Part shown: one piece after another, positions 1 through 6,929 of the stretch
Position numbering within the stretch: position 1 is the stretch's first letter
Layout: each line of letters begins with the position of its first letter
Assembly: GCA_014859785.1 (NCBI GenBank)
Contig: JACUTP010000070.1
Span: 1-8,614 of the forward strand
DNA length: 8,614 bases
Reading direction: 5' to 3'
From: Candidatus Methanoperedentaceae archaeon
Lineage (GTDB): Archaea > Halobacteriota > Methanosarcinia > Methanosarcinales > Methanoperedenaceae
The notes under the pieces: generated by a model
Told to the model about the DNA's origin: nothing
Databases searched by the model: none
Seen by the model: only the letters and a program-made list of their open reading frames with translations
Made by a program: the position numbers and the translations under genes

Positions 1-5
1 CCGGT

Positions 6-185
6 CTATTTCTTCTTATAAACATTCAAGCCGATTTTAATATCCTCACGTCCGGGGAGTGACTGGTTCCCTTCACTTGATGCAATGATGATAGTCTTAC
101 CTGAAGATGACGGTCCGAAATCCCTGGACAAATCCACCTTAATTGTTAACAAGTCACCATCAATTGTAATATCTACATTCTTCAT
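6..185 (-). CDS. Small conserved protein of unknown function (59 aa)
   Basis: The protein begins MKNVDITIDG and ends GLNVYKKK. It has a central Ser-rich SSSGKT segment (about residues 27-32) followed by IIIAS and a Gly-Asn pair. From memory this layout (short beta strands, SxSGK, xxAS..GN, then a C-terminal GLN.Y) recurs in a family of 60-70 residue archaeal and bacterial proteins with no known function. I infer a small soluble beta-rich cytoplasmic protein, since no signal peptide or membrane segment is visible. The start at 185 is chosen over an upstream ATG at 218 because an AGGAG box (196-200) sits 10 bases before it. It follows the ABC ATPase by 66 bases and a TATA-like box lies in that gap, so it may be transcribed on its own. 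I am fairly sure it is a real gene and cannot assign a function. Confidence 0.75.
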   Translation of the reverse strand: MKNVDITIDGDLLTIKVDLSRDFGPSSSGKTIIIASSEGNQSLPGREDIKIGLNVYKKK

Positions 186-228
186 GATTCTAAATCTCCT
201 ACTGCCAATCAGTAACACTGTTATTGAG

Positions 229-237
229 TATAAAATT
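229..237 (-). promoter_or_regulatory. Possible TATA box for the 59-aa protein gene
   Basis: On the minus strand this reads AATTTTATA, about 45 bases before the ATG at 185. A start of transcription some 25 bases downstream (near 207) would give a leader of about 22 bases that includes the AGGAG box at 196-200. It lies in the only gap of any size in the minus-strand cluster below 4361. Read-through from the ABC operon is equally possible. Confidence 0.35.
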
Positions 238-251
238 ATCCATAACCAGGC

Positions 252-974
252 TCATCCTGCCCTCTTCAACTTCACTTTCCCTGTAACCTTAACATCACTT
301 TCAATCTTCCCGTCAAGCATCGTAATAATCCTGTCAGTCTTTTGCGCAACCGCAACATCATGCGTTACCACAAGAATCGTCTGACCCTTCTCACTCAATT
401 CCCGAAGTAGATTAACTATAACCTCACGCGTCTTTGTATCCACCTCTCCTGTCGGCTCATCAGCAAGGATAATAGCAGGATGGTTCGCAAGCGCCCTTGC
501 AATAGACACGCGCTGCTGCTCGCCTCCGGACAATTCAGAAGGCTTATGCTTCATCCTGTCAGCAAGCCCCATCCTGGTAAGCAGTTCCACAGCCCTGTCT
601 TTGCGCTTACTTTTCGGTACCCTGGCAAACCGCATTGCAATATCCACATTCTCAAATGCTGTAAGTGTTGGTATCAGGTTAAAATGCTGGAACACAAACC
701 CGATTTTCTCCCTTCTGATTTTCGGAGCCTCACGTTCCTTAAACTTAGTAACCTCCTCACCGTCAATAAACACACTGCCTGTTGTTGGTTTATCAAGCAG
801 CCCGATAAGCGAAAGAAGCGTTGATTTGCCAGAACCGCTCACTCCAACGATACTCAAGAACTCTCCTTTATGCACATCAAAACTCACATCATTTAACGCA
901 TGCACCGGGATTTTTCCCTGCATATACGTCTTCGAAAGGTTCCTGATTCTCAAAATCGCCCCATTACTATTCAT
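252..974 (-). CDS. ABC transporter ATP-binding protein, MacB/LolD type
   Basis: This 240-residue protein is the nucleotide-binding subunit that hydrolyses ATP on the cytoplasmic face to drive the two permeases encoded just upstream. The motifs are complete and in order: Walker A GVSGSGKST (44-52), Q-loop Gln96 in FVFQHFN, signature LSGGEQQR (148-155), Walker B IILADEP (168-174), D-loop around Asp179 (GEVDTKT, where GNLD is commoner in this family), and H-loop His205 (VTHD). Length is normal for the MacB/LolD/SalX class, and the final 20 residues form a basic tail. The ATG at 972-974 lies inside the last codons of the preceding permease, an 8-base overlap, with GGAGG at 984-988 nine bases before it, so translation is probably coupled. 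Family membership is certain. The exported substrate is unknown. Confidence 0.95.
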   Translation of the reverse strand: MNSNGAILRIRNLSKTYMQGKIPVHALNDVSFDVHKGEFLSIVGVSGSGKSTLLSLIGLLDKPTTGSVFIDGEEVTKFKEREAPKIRREKIGFVFQHFNLIPTLTAFENVDIAMRFARVPKSKRKDRAVELLTRMGLADRMKHKPSELSGGEQQRVSIARALANHPAIILADEPTGEVDTKTREVIVNLLRELSEKGQTILVVTHDVAVAQKTDRIITMLDGKIESDVKVTGKVKLKRAG

Positions 975-2118
975 AACGCAAAGCCTCCATCGGACTCATT
1001 TTAGCAGCCCTGTATGCAGGAATTACCCCTGATACGGTTCCAAGCAGCGTTGCAAACATCATGGCAACAACCACAAGTTCCGGGGTAATTGCAAAAAGTA
1101 CCACCCCTTTTGAAATAAGGAACTCGTTCATGTAATATATGAATACACTTCCCCCGGCAATACCGATGATACCGCCGAGTATTCCCATCAATGCGGATTC
1201 CCCGACCGTCATTACAAGAATATCCCTGGTTCCCGCACCCATTGCTTTAAACAAACCAAAATCCTTCGTTCTCTCAGATACAGACATTAACATGGTATTC
1301 ATGACACTCAAACCTCCGATAACAGCAGCAATTAATGCCGCGCTCAGCGTAATAAGGTTAATTATAACAAGGGATTGGGCAACCTGTTCCCTCAGTTCCT
1401 GCGGTGAAAAAGCCTTAATATTGCTCACACTCAACTCTATTCTTTTAGCAAGGTTTTCAGGATCAACCCCGGTTTCAGGTATAACCAGTATATATGATAC
1501 TGTCCTTCCAATATCATAGAAATCCTGGGCAGTATCAAGAGGTATAGCAATCACATAATCATAATCAGTGCCTGTAAACTCCATTATACCCACAACCGTA
1601 AACTCCCTGATATGTGTTATGGATGACCCGCGCTGAAGCTTCCTGGATTTTATCTCCAGTTCATCCCCTGCCCTGAGGTTGAATTGCCGCGCAACATTGC
1701 TCCCCACAACAGCCCGCAACCTGTCTCCAGGCAGAAGGTAACGCCCTTCTTCAAGTCCGGTATCCTGAAGCGTGGTTTCCTGCTTATCAGGGTTGATACC
1801 CATAACATAACTCCCGAACAAACCAATACTTTCCATATCATACGGCATCCATAACAGTCCATATGAATCGCTCACCCCGGGAACCCTTCTAATATCCCGA
1901 ATCGTTGATTCGTCAAGTGTCCCTCCGACAAAACCAGATTCAGGCCAGACCTGTATCTTATCAGTCATCAGGTCAAATGTCCTGTCAACATGAAGCCTGA
2001 AATACTCAGACATACCGCCCATGACCATAACCGCAAAAATACCAAGTGCAATACCGAATACTGTTAAACCCGTCCTTAACTTGCGCTGTGTGAGATTCTT
2101 GATAATTATATCAAACAT
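967..2118 (-). CDS. ABC transporter permease, MacB/FtsX family (second paralog)
   Basis: The protein has 383 residues and the architecture of MacB/LolC/E permeases. One N-terminal membrane segment (about 17-36) is followed by an extracytoplasmic MacB core domain (about 40-245). A C-terminal FtsX domain has three membrane segments (about 250-280, 307-330, 345-367). The diagnostic loop SVMNTMLMSVSERTKDFGL...KAMGA follows the second segment, and the protein ends SPMEALRYE. It closely resembles the permease just upstream along its whole length, near-identical around the first membrane segment and the FtsX loop, so the two probably form a heterodimer with the single ATPase. An in-frame GTG at 2142 would add eight residues. 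I prefer the ATG at 2118 because GGGGG (2124-2128) precedes it by five bases and MFDI matches the start of the paralog. The gap to the preceding stop is 20 bases. Confidence 0.93.
   Translation of the reverse strand: MFDIIIKNLTQRKLRTGLTVFGIALGIFAVMVMGGMSEYFRLHVDRTFDLMTDKIQVWPESGFVGGTLDESTIRDIRRVPGVSDSYGLLWMPYDMESIGLFGSYVMGINPDKQETTLQDTGLEEGRYLLPGDRLRAVVGSNVARQFNLRAGDELEIKSRKLQRGSSITHIREFTVVGIMEFTGTDYDYVIAIPLDTAQDFYDIGRTVSYILVIPETGVDPENLAKRIELSVSNIKAFSPQELREQVAQSLVIINLITLSAALIAAVIGGLSVMNTMLMSVSERTKDFGLFKAMGAGTRDILVMTVGESALMGILGGIIGIAGGSVFIYYMNEFLISKGVVLFAITPELVVVAMMFATLLGTVSGVIPAYRAAKMSPMEALRYE
984..988 (-). promoter_or_regulatory. Ribosome binding site of the ATPase gene, inside the permease gene
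   Basis: The minus strand reads GGAGG within the codons for Met-Glu-Ala of the permease C-terminus (SPMEALRYE). It is nine bases before the ATPase ATG, which itself is out of frame within the Tyr-Glu codons. The site decides the ATPase start and implies coupled translation. Confidence 0.75.
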
Positions 2119-2138
2119 CAATACCCCCGTACATAAAA

Positions 2139-3293
2139 TCACTCATAGCGAAGAGCCTCCATCGGGCTTTTTTGTGAAGCCCTGTAAGCAGGATATGTTC
2201 CTGAGAGTACCCCCAGGACAACTGCAAAAGTCATGGATATTACCACAAGTCTTGGCGTGATGTCAAAAAGAACTGTACCCTGCTCTGCAAGGTACCCGTT
2301 CAGGAAATACACGAAAACCCATCCTGTAGTAATACCGAAAATCCCGCCCAGTAAACCCATCAGTGCCGCCTCACTCATGGTCATGAAAAGTATGTCTTTT
2401 GTTTCAGCGCCCATCGCCTTCATAAGCCCGAATTCCTTTGTCCTCTCGGATACCGACATTAACATGGTGTTCATAACACTAAGGCTTCCAATTATAGCAG
2501 CAAGTGCTGCCGCACTCAGGGTTATCATACTGAATATTATAAGGGACTGTTCAATCTGCTGTCTTAACTCAGCAGGTGAAAAAGTGGTAACCCTTCCCAC
2601 ACTCAATTCAATCCTCCTTGCAAGGTTCTCGGCATCCACGCCTGGTTCAGGCACTGCAAGGATAAATGAGACCTCATTTCCCCTATCATAAAAATCCTGC
2701 GCCCTGTCAAGCGGCACCTGCGCAGAATTATCAAAAAAAGTACCGGTATATTCCAGTATGCCCACAACCGTAAAATTCCTGACATGGGTAATGGATGACG
2801 TACGGAACACGCGTTTGCTCCTTACCTGGAGTTCATCCCCGACGTTTAACTTGAACTGCCTTGCAATATTACTCCCCAAAACCACCCTGTATCCATCCCC
2901 CGGAACCAGGAAACGACCCTGGGTAAGCTTTGTATCTTCCATTGCGCTTTTCTGTTTTCCAGGCTCAATTCCGAGAACAACATTTCCCCCGAAAAACATG
3001 ATTTTATCCGGGTCAAGCGGTACCTGTAATATACCGAATGCATCCTGTACACCTGGAACACGTTTGACATTCTTTACTTTTGACTCATCAAGGGTTATCC
3101 CGAAAATCCCTCCTTCTGGCAGTACGCGGATTTTATCAGCAGTCAGGCTCATTGACCTTTCAAAAGTAAGGTTGAAATGTTCGGACATTCCCCCCATTAC
3201 AATAACCGCAAAAATACCAAGCCCAATACCGAATACGGTTAATCCTGTCCTGAGTTTACGGTTAATAATGTTCCTGACGCTGATGTCAAACAT
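2139..3293 (-). CDS. ABC transporter permease, MacB/FtsX family (first paralog)
   Basis: This 384-residue integral membrane protein has one N-terminal membrane segment (about 17-36), a long extracytoplasmic MacB-type core (about 40-248) and three C-terminal segments of an FtsX domain (about 251-280, 308-332, 346-368). The FtsX loop motif SVSERTKEFGLMKAMGA lies at about 280-296 and the protein ends SPMEALRYE. Proteins of this type act by mechanotransmission, using ATP hydrolysis to move the outer domain instead of forming a classical channel. The ATG follows the TAG of the upstream gene with no base between, and GGGG at 3301-3304 lies seven bases before it. The pair of tandem paralogs looks like an old duplication kept as a heterodimer, as in LolC/LolE. 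Substrate unknown. Confidence 0.94.
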   Translation of the reverse strand: MFDISVRNIINRKLRTGLTVFGIGLGIFAVIVMGGMSEHFNLTFERSMSLTADKIRVLPEGGIFGITLDESKVKNVKRVPGVQDAFGILQVPLDPDKIMFFGGNVVLGIEPGKQKSAMEDTKLTQGRFLVPGDGYRVVLGSNIARQFKLNVGDELQVRSKRVFRTSSITHVRNFTVVGILEYTGTFFDNSAQVPLDRAQDFYDRGNEVSFILAVPEPGVDAENLARRIELSVGRVTTFSPAELRQQIEQSLIIFSMITLSAAALAAIIGSLSVMNTMLMSVSERTKEFGLMKAMGAETKDILFMTMSEAALMGLLGGIFGITTGWVFVYFLNGYLAEQGTVLFDITPRLVVISMTFAVVLGVLSGTYPAYRASQKSPMEALRYE

Positions 3294-4361
3294 CTATCTG
3301 CCCCGTCTTGACCTCGCAGCTAACAATAATGATATGACAGACAAAAAAATTATGAACCCGGGTGATTCTACCTGTGGGCTGCTGTCCTGGAAAACCGGGA
3401 TTTCAGGGATTCGAAGCACTGTTTCATATTTATCAAGTGTTTTGTTGTCATGATTTACCGCAAGTATTTCCACATCGTAAACACCTGGAGCAATATCACC
3501 CCATACCACACCTGAAGTATCTTCCTTTCCTGAAACAAGTATTTCGTCCATTTGCTGGCGGTATGTTTTCATCTCGTCCGTTTCCCTGTTTTTTATATTG
3601 ACAACGATATAACCATCAAACGGAACCTGGGAATTGCCCATTATCGTCACACTTGCCCCGAATTCATCAACCTGGACATCATCATGCAGGATTTCAATGT
3701 CTTCTGTTGCCGTGAATTCTGATACGTATGTATTAACCAGGGGCTCGAAGTAAAGCCTCTGGGTATATATCTTGGCACGGACATTGTAGTTTTTGCCGCT
3801 TGACAGCAAAAAAGGCCAGTTGAAATTTTTTTCGGTATTTGTGGTTAACGACACATCCCTTTCAATTTTTGTATAAACAGCATTATTGTTATCCAGAAGC
3901 TCGATTTTTATATCCACAACACCCGGGTTAAAAGGACGAATCAGTAACTTTACGCCGCTGTTTGAAGGTAAGAAACCAATGACATGGAAACCAGGAAGGG
4001 ATACGGTGCCGTAAGAAACCGGGTACGTTTTTGTATCAAGAAGCTGGTTATTACTGTATAAACTTGCCTTTGCAGTATAATAATCATTCCCTGGTCTTTG
4101 TTGCCATATTATCACCCTGTATGCGGGTTCGCCGGCTTTTACCCTGACTGGTATTTTCTGGGACTGGACTGCACTGCCTGTATGGTAAAGCTCAAACAAA
4201 ACCGAGCCGTTAAAATCCTCATCAGAAATTATAGTTACATCACTGCTTGTAAAGTCAGAAAAAAAATCAGATATTTCTGCTGTTGCAGATGCCGGAACTG
4301 TTAAGTACAACAGAATCAGTATGAGAATTACATAATTAAAGACTCTTGTTATTTCTTTCAA
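3294..4361 (-). CDS. Secreted, surface-anchored beta-rich protein with PGF-CTERM-like tail
   Basis: This protein (about 355 residues) has an N-terminal signal-like segment (a basic start, then VILILILLYLTV and PASATA). A long extracellular part follows, rich in Val, Asn, Tyr and Thr in beta-strand patterns, suggesting tandem Ig-like or CARDB-type domains. The C-terminus has SPGF (about 333-336), a hydrophobic stretch of about 14 residues and a basic end RSRRGR. That tripartite layout matches PGF-CTERM signals, which archaeosortase A processes for surface anchoring. No in-frame ATG exists near the start. I choose the TTG at 4361 because it begins the signal peptide, a weak GGG lies nine bases before it (4371-4373), and a TATA box lies upstream. 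A TTG at 4460 would add 33 residues and overlap the flavodoxin gene. As first gene of the ABC operon, it is probably the extracellular partner or client of the transporter; that role is inferred. Confidence 0.82.
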   Translation of the reverse strand: MKEITRVFNYVILILILLYLTVPASATAEISDFFSDFTSSDVTIISDEDFNGSVLFELYHTGSAVQSQKIPVRVKAGEPAYRVIIWQQRPGNDYYTAKASLYSNNQLLDTKTYPVSYGTVSLPGFHVIGFLPSNSGVKLLIRPFNPGVVDIKIELLDNNNAVYTKIERDVSLTTNTEKNFNWPFLLSSGKNYNVRAKIYTQRLYFEPLVNTYVSEFTATEDIEILHDDVQVDEFGASVTIMGNSQVPFDGYIVVNIKNRETDEMKTYRQQMDEILVSGKEDTSGVVWGDIAPGVYDVEILAVNHDNKTLDKYETVLRIPEIPVFQDSSPQVESPGFIIFLSVISLLLAARSRRGR

Positions 4362-4394
4362 ATATATCAGCCCGGTAGAAGTTGCATCCCGAAG

Positions 4395-4403
4395 ATATTT
4401 ATA
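4395..4403 (-). promoter_or_regulatory. TATA box of the ABC export operon
   Basis: The minus strand reads TATAAATAT just after the flavodoxin stop codon. A transcription start about 25 bases downstream (near 4374) would leave a very short leader before the TTG at 4361. This supports the ABC operon as a separate unit from the flavodoxin gene and supports the downstream start choice. Confidence 0.5.
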
Positions 4404-4417
4404 GATGTTGATTAAAC

Positions 4418-4846
4418 TTATTTTATCCGGTCTGCAAGCAGCTTTCCCAGTTCCCTGCAAACTTCAATACCTTCATCTTCAGGTGTGCGCTTGATTCTTA
4501 AATCCGGGTCAATTACATCCATTCCATAACTTTTCAGCATGTCACTGACAATTCCTGCCCCTTCACCGCTCCAGCCATAGGAACCAAAAGCTGCTCCAAC
4601 TTTTCCTTTAACCGGTTTATCGGCAAGCTTTTTGACAAAATTAATAATATTTGGCATGGCTGCTGCCTTGTATGTAGGAGTGCCAATAGCAATGGCATCG
4701 GCATTTTCAACATCTTCAGGCACAGCATCCAGGATTTTCTTCATCACAACATCCACTCCCCTGCTCTTTGCACCTTCTTCTATCGCTTTTGCCATAATAC
4801 CAGTATTCCCGAAACCTGTCCCGTATATTATTACAAGCCTTGGCAT
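4418..4846 (-). CDS. Flavodoxin-like FMN protein (FprA C-terminal domain type)
   Basis: The 142-residue protein is a single flavodoxin fold that should bind FMN and carry electrons in the cytoplasm. The phosphate-binding loop is YGTGFGNTG (8-16), the second FMN loop follows GTPTY (55-59), and FGSYGWSGEG (87-96) is typical of the flavodoxin domain of flavodiiron proteins (FprA, F420H2 oxidase). The diiron beta-lactamase half of those enzymes is absent, and the start is sound: GGTGG (4851-4855) lies four bases before the ATG. It is therefore a stand-alone short-chain flavodoxin and not a truncated FprA. It sits 12 bases after rubrerythrin, so the two are surely co-transcribed. It may feed electrons to rubrerythrin, usually done by rubredoxin; that partnership is inferred. 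Confidence 0.9.
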   Translation of the reverse strand: MPRLVIIYGTGFGNTGIMAKAIEEGAKSRGVDVVMKKILDAVPEDVENADAIAIGTPTYKAAAMPNIINFVKKLADKPVKGKVGAAFGSYGWSGEGAGIVSDMLKSYGMDVIDPDLRIKRTPEDEGIEVCRELGKLLADRIK

Positions 4847-4858
4847 AATTCCACCCTG

Positions 4859-5353
4859 CTAATCTACCTTATTAAACATCTTCTTCGGAGCATTGCAAAC
4901 CTGACACCGCTCAGGTGCACTTCCTTCAACTGTGTTGCCGCATACCTGGCAGACATGGTAGTCAACATCCTCATTGTTCCCAAGGCTGTCAAGGGCTTTC
5001 TGGTAAAGACCTGCATGGATTTCCTCAACCTGGTTTGCCACATCAAAACTCATGATGGCGGCATCTGATGCACCCTCGTTTTTTGCCTCTTTTATGAATT
5101 TCGGATACATATCCCTGAACTCTTCAGTTTCCCCTGAGATTGCAGCTTTCAGGTTATCATCCGTGCTGCCCACACCTTCCAGTATCCTGAGATGGTTCAG
5201 TGCATGGACAGTTTCAGCCTCGGCTGCTGCCCTGAAAAGTTTTGCAACCTGTGGGTAACCTTCCTGGTCTGCTTTTATAGCAAAAGCAAGGTATTTCCTG
5301 TTCGCCTGCGATTCTCCCGCAAATGCTTCTTTTAAATTGTCTTGTGTAGTCAT
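4859..5353 (-). CDS. rbr: Rubrerythrin (diiron peroxidase with rubredoxin-like domain)
   Basis: This 164-residue cytoplasmic enzyme reduces hydrogen peroxide to water in anaerobes. The N-terminal four-helix ferritin-like domain (about 1-125) carries the diiron ligands: Glu14 in GESQA, Glu47 and His50 in ETVH, a Glu of the SGETEEF helix (75-78), and Glu110/His113 in EEIH. The C-terminal rubredoxin-like domain binds iron through Cys135/Cys138 (CQVCG) and Cys150/Cys153 (CQVCN), with the 11-residue gap usual in this short type. Length is slightly below that of classical 190-residue rubrerythrins and matches the short archaeal form. The ATG has GGGG (5360-5363) six bases before it. It is first gene of a two-gene operon with the flavodoxin and divergent from trkH. 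Identification is secure. Confidence 0.96.
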   Translation of the reverse strand: MTTQDNLKEAFAGESQANRKYLAFAIKADQEGYPQVAKLFRAAAEAETVHALNHLRILEGVGSTDDNLKAAISGETEEFRDMYPKFIKEAKNEGASDAAIMSFDVANQVEEIHAGLYQKALDSLGNNEDVDYHVCQVCGNTVEGSAPERCQVCNAPKKMFNKVD

Positions 5354-5381
5354 AATTTACCCCGTTTATTCATAATTTCCT

Positions 5382-5389
5382 GCAATTGC
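5382..5389. promoter_or_regulatory. Palindrome GCAATTGC, possible operator of the rubrerythrin operon
   Basis: This perfect 8-base palindrome lies two bases downstream of the rubrerythrin TATA-like box and before the expected transcription start (about 5370). In that position a bound repressor would block RNA polymerase. A single short palindrome can occur by chance, so this is a suggestion only. Confidence 0.3.
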
Positions 5390-5391
5390 GG

Positions 5392-5404
5392 ATATATTTT
5401 TCCT
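5392..5404 (-). promoter_or_regulatory. Promoter of the rubrerythrin-flavodoxin operon
   Basis: The minus strand reads AGGAAAAATATAT, a purine-rich BRE-like element joined to an AT-rich TATA box. Transcription starting about 25 bases on would give a leader of roughly 17 bases containing the GGGG box at 5360-5363, a good fit with the ATG at 5353. Confidence 0.5.
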
Positions 5405-5416
5405 AAAAATCCCGAA

Positions 5417-5426
5417 TTTTACATAT
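5417..5426 (+). promoter_or_regulatory. Possible TATA box of trkH
   Basis: The plus strand reads TTTTACATAT here, about 70 bases before the trkH start. This gives a predicted transcription start near 5448 and a leader of about 45 bases. A second AT-rich run (5461-5474) is too close to the start to leave room for the ribosome binding site. The box is only 12 bases from the minus-strand rubrerythrin promoter. Confidence 0.35.
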
Positions 5427-5492
5427 GGAATAAGAATTTTTGGGCAAATGGATAGCAAACTTTAATTAATAAAATCCGTATGGGGATGGGTG

Positions 5493-6929
5493 ATGAATTA
5501 TCGCGTCATCCTGAACGTACTCGGGACTGTAATAAAGTTCCTGGGCATATCACTCTTAGTCCCTCTTTTAGTGGCATTATATTATAATGAACCCGGTTCA
5601 GTCCGTATTTTCATCATTTCATCAGTTCTTGCCATCCTGACTGGAATTCTGCTTGAATACAAATACAGGGCGGAATTCGAGCTTCATCACAGGGAAAGCT
5701 TTGTGATTGTGGCAATGGGATGGTTTTCAGTGGCTGTTTTCGGGGCTGTTCCGTATCTATTATCCGGAATTTCGCCAATCGATTCACTGTTTGAATCAAT
5801 GTCTGGCTTTACAACCACGGGTTCCACAATCCTGACGGATATCGAGAGCCATTCCAGAAGTTTCCTGTTCTGGAGAAGCATGACACAATGGCTGGGGGGT
5901 ATGGGAATTATCGTGCTTGTGATAGCTATACTTCCAAGACTTGCCATTGCAGGAAGACAGATGTTTAACTCAGAAGCCCCTGGTCCCATAAAGGATAAAC
6001 TGAAACCAAGACTTAAAGATACGGCGCAAATCCTGTGGGGCGTTTATGTTACTTTCACAGCACTTGAAATAATACTTCTTAAATCCGCAGGTATGAGCCT
6101 TTACGATGCTGTTGTCCACTCGTTTTCTACAATGGCATCAGGCGGGTTCTCGCCAAATAACGAATCCATTGCCGGATTTGGAAGTGTGCTTATTGAGGTG
6201 ATAATTATCACATTCATGTTAGTGGCAGGAGCGAATTTCTCCCTTATGTACCGCACGCTGAGGGTTGATATGAAATCCATCTTCAGGGATAAGGAATTCC
6301 AGGGTTATTTATCTATTATCCTGCTTGCAACTGTTGTTATCTCATTTCAACTCTGGAACTTTGGTGAAACCCTGTTTGATTCTATAAGATATGCCACATT
6401 CCAGGTTGTTGCTGTCATGACTACTACAGGTTTTGCTTCTGCTGACTTTAATCTCTGGCCTGAATCTGCCAGGATGATACTTCTCCTGTTAATGTTTATC
6501 GGGGGTTCGGCAGGCTCTACAAGCGGTGCCATCAAGGTTATCAGGGTTATGCTTCTTGTGAAATTCGGTCTGCGTGAGATACAAAAGTTAATTCATCCTA
6601 AAATAGTAAAACCAATCCGGATTGGTGAGAATGTCATTCCGGATGAGGTAATGCAGGCAATTCTTTCGTTCTTTGTCCTGTATCTTCTTATGTTTGTCCT
6701 GAGTTCCTCTGTCCTTAGTGTCCTCGGACTTGACATGATTACAAGCATCAGTGCTTCGGCAACTACTCTCGGCAACGTGGGCCCTGGTCTTAACCTCGTA
6801 GGTCCTATGGCAGACTTTAGCACAATTCCAATCATAGGTAAAATCGTACTTATACTTAACATGTGGATAGGGAGGCTTGAAGTTATGACCGTACTTATCC
6901 TGTTTGTCCCATCATTCTGGAAGAAATGA
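5493..6929 (+). CDS. trkH: TrkH/KtrB-type potassium uptake channel subunit
   Basis: This 478-residue membrane protein is the K+-translocating subunit of a Trk/Ktr system in the cytoplasmic membrane. The four pore repeats are each visible through their selectivity-filter segments: TTTGST (107-112), TMASGGF (213-219), TTTGFA (310-315) and TLGNVGPG (425-432). Two more family marks are GGSAGSTSGAIK (337-348) and the conserved GRLE near the C-terminus (460-463). Eight or more hydrophobic segments and the length fit full-size TrkH. A GTG at 5490 directly precedes the ATG at 5493; I use the ATG, with GGGG at 5482-5485 seven bases before it. Activity normally needs a cytoplasmic TrkA/KtrA ring that binds nucleotide, and none is encoded in this window. 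Divergent from the rubrerythrin operon. Confidence 0.95.
   Translation: MNYRVILNVLGTVIKFLGISLLVPLLVALYYNEPGSVRIFIISSVLAILTGILLEYKYRAEFELHHRESFVIVAMGWFSVAVFGAVPYLLSGISPIDSLFESMSGFTTTGSTILTDIESHSRSFLFWRSMTQWLGGMGIIVLVIAILPRLAIAGRQMFNSEAPGPIKDKLKPRLKDTAQILWGVYVTFTALEIILLKSAGMSLYDAVVHSFSTMASGGFSPNNESIAGFGSVLIEVIIITFMLVAGANFSLMYRTLRVDMKSIFRDKEFQGYLSIILLATVVISFQLWNFGETLFDSIRYATFQVVAVMTTTGFASADFNLWPESARMILLLLMFIGGSAGSTSGAIKVIRVMLLVKFGLREIQKLIHPKIVKPIRIGENVIPDEVMQAILSFFVLYLLMFVLSSSVLSVLGLDMITSISASATTLGNVGPGLNLVGPMADFSTIPIIGKIVLILNMWIGRLEVMTVLILFVPSFWKK

Noticed and set aside
601..1032. Open frame on the plus strand opposite the ATPase
   Set aside because: It is antisense to the Walker A to signature region of a certain gene, and its product has no family features.
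2119..2142. GTG at 2142 as start of the second permease
   Set aside because: The paralog begins with MFDI, and a GGGGG site fits the ATG at 2118 much better.
2758..3453. Long open frame on the plus strand opposite the first permease and the surface protein
   Set aside because: It is antisense to genes with clear motifs, has no recognisable domain and no ribosome binding site, so it is a reading-frame shadow.
4362..4460. TTG at 4460 as start of the surface protein
   Set aside because: It would overlap the flavodoxin gene by 43 bases and put a polar 33-residue extension before the signal peptide.
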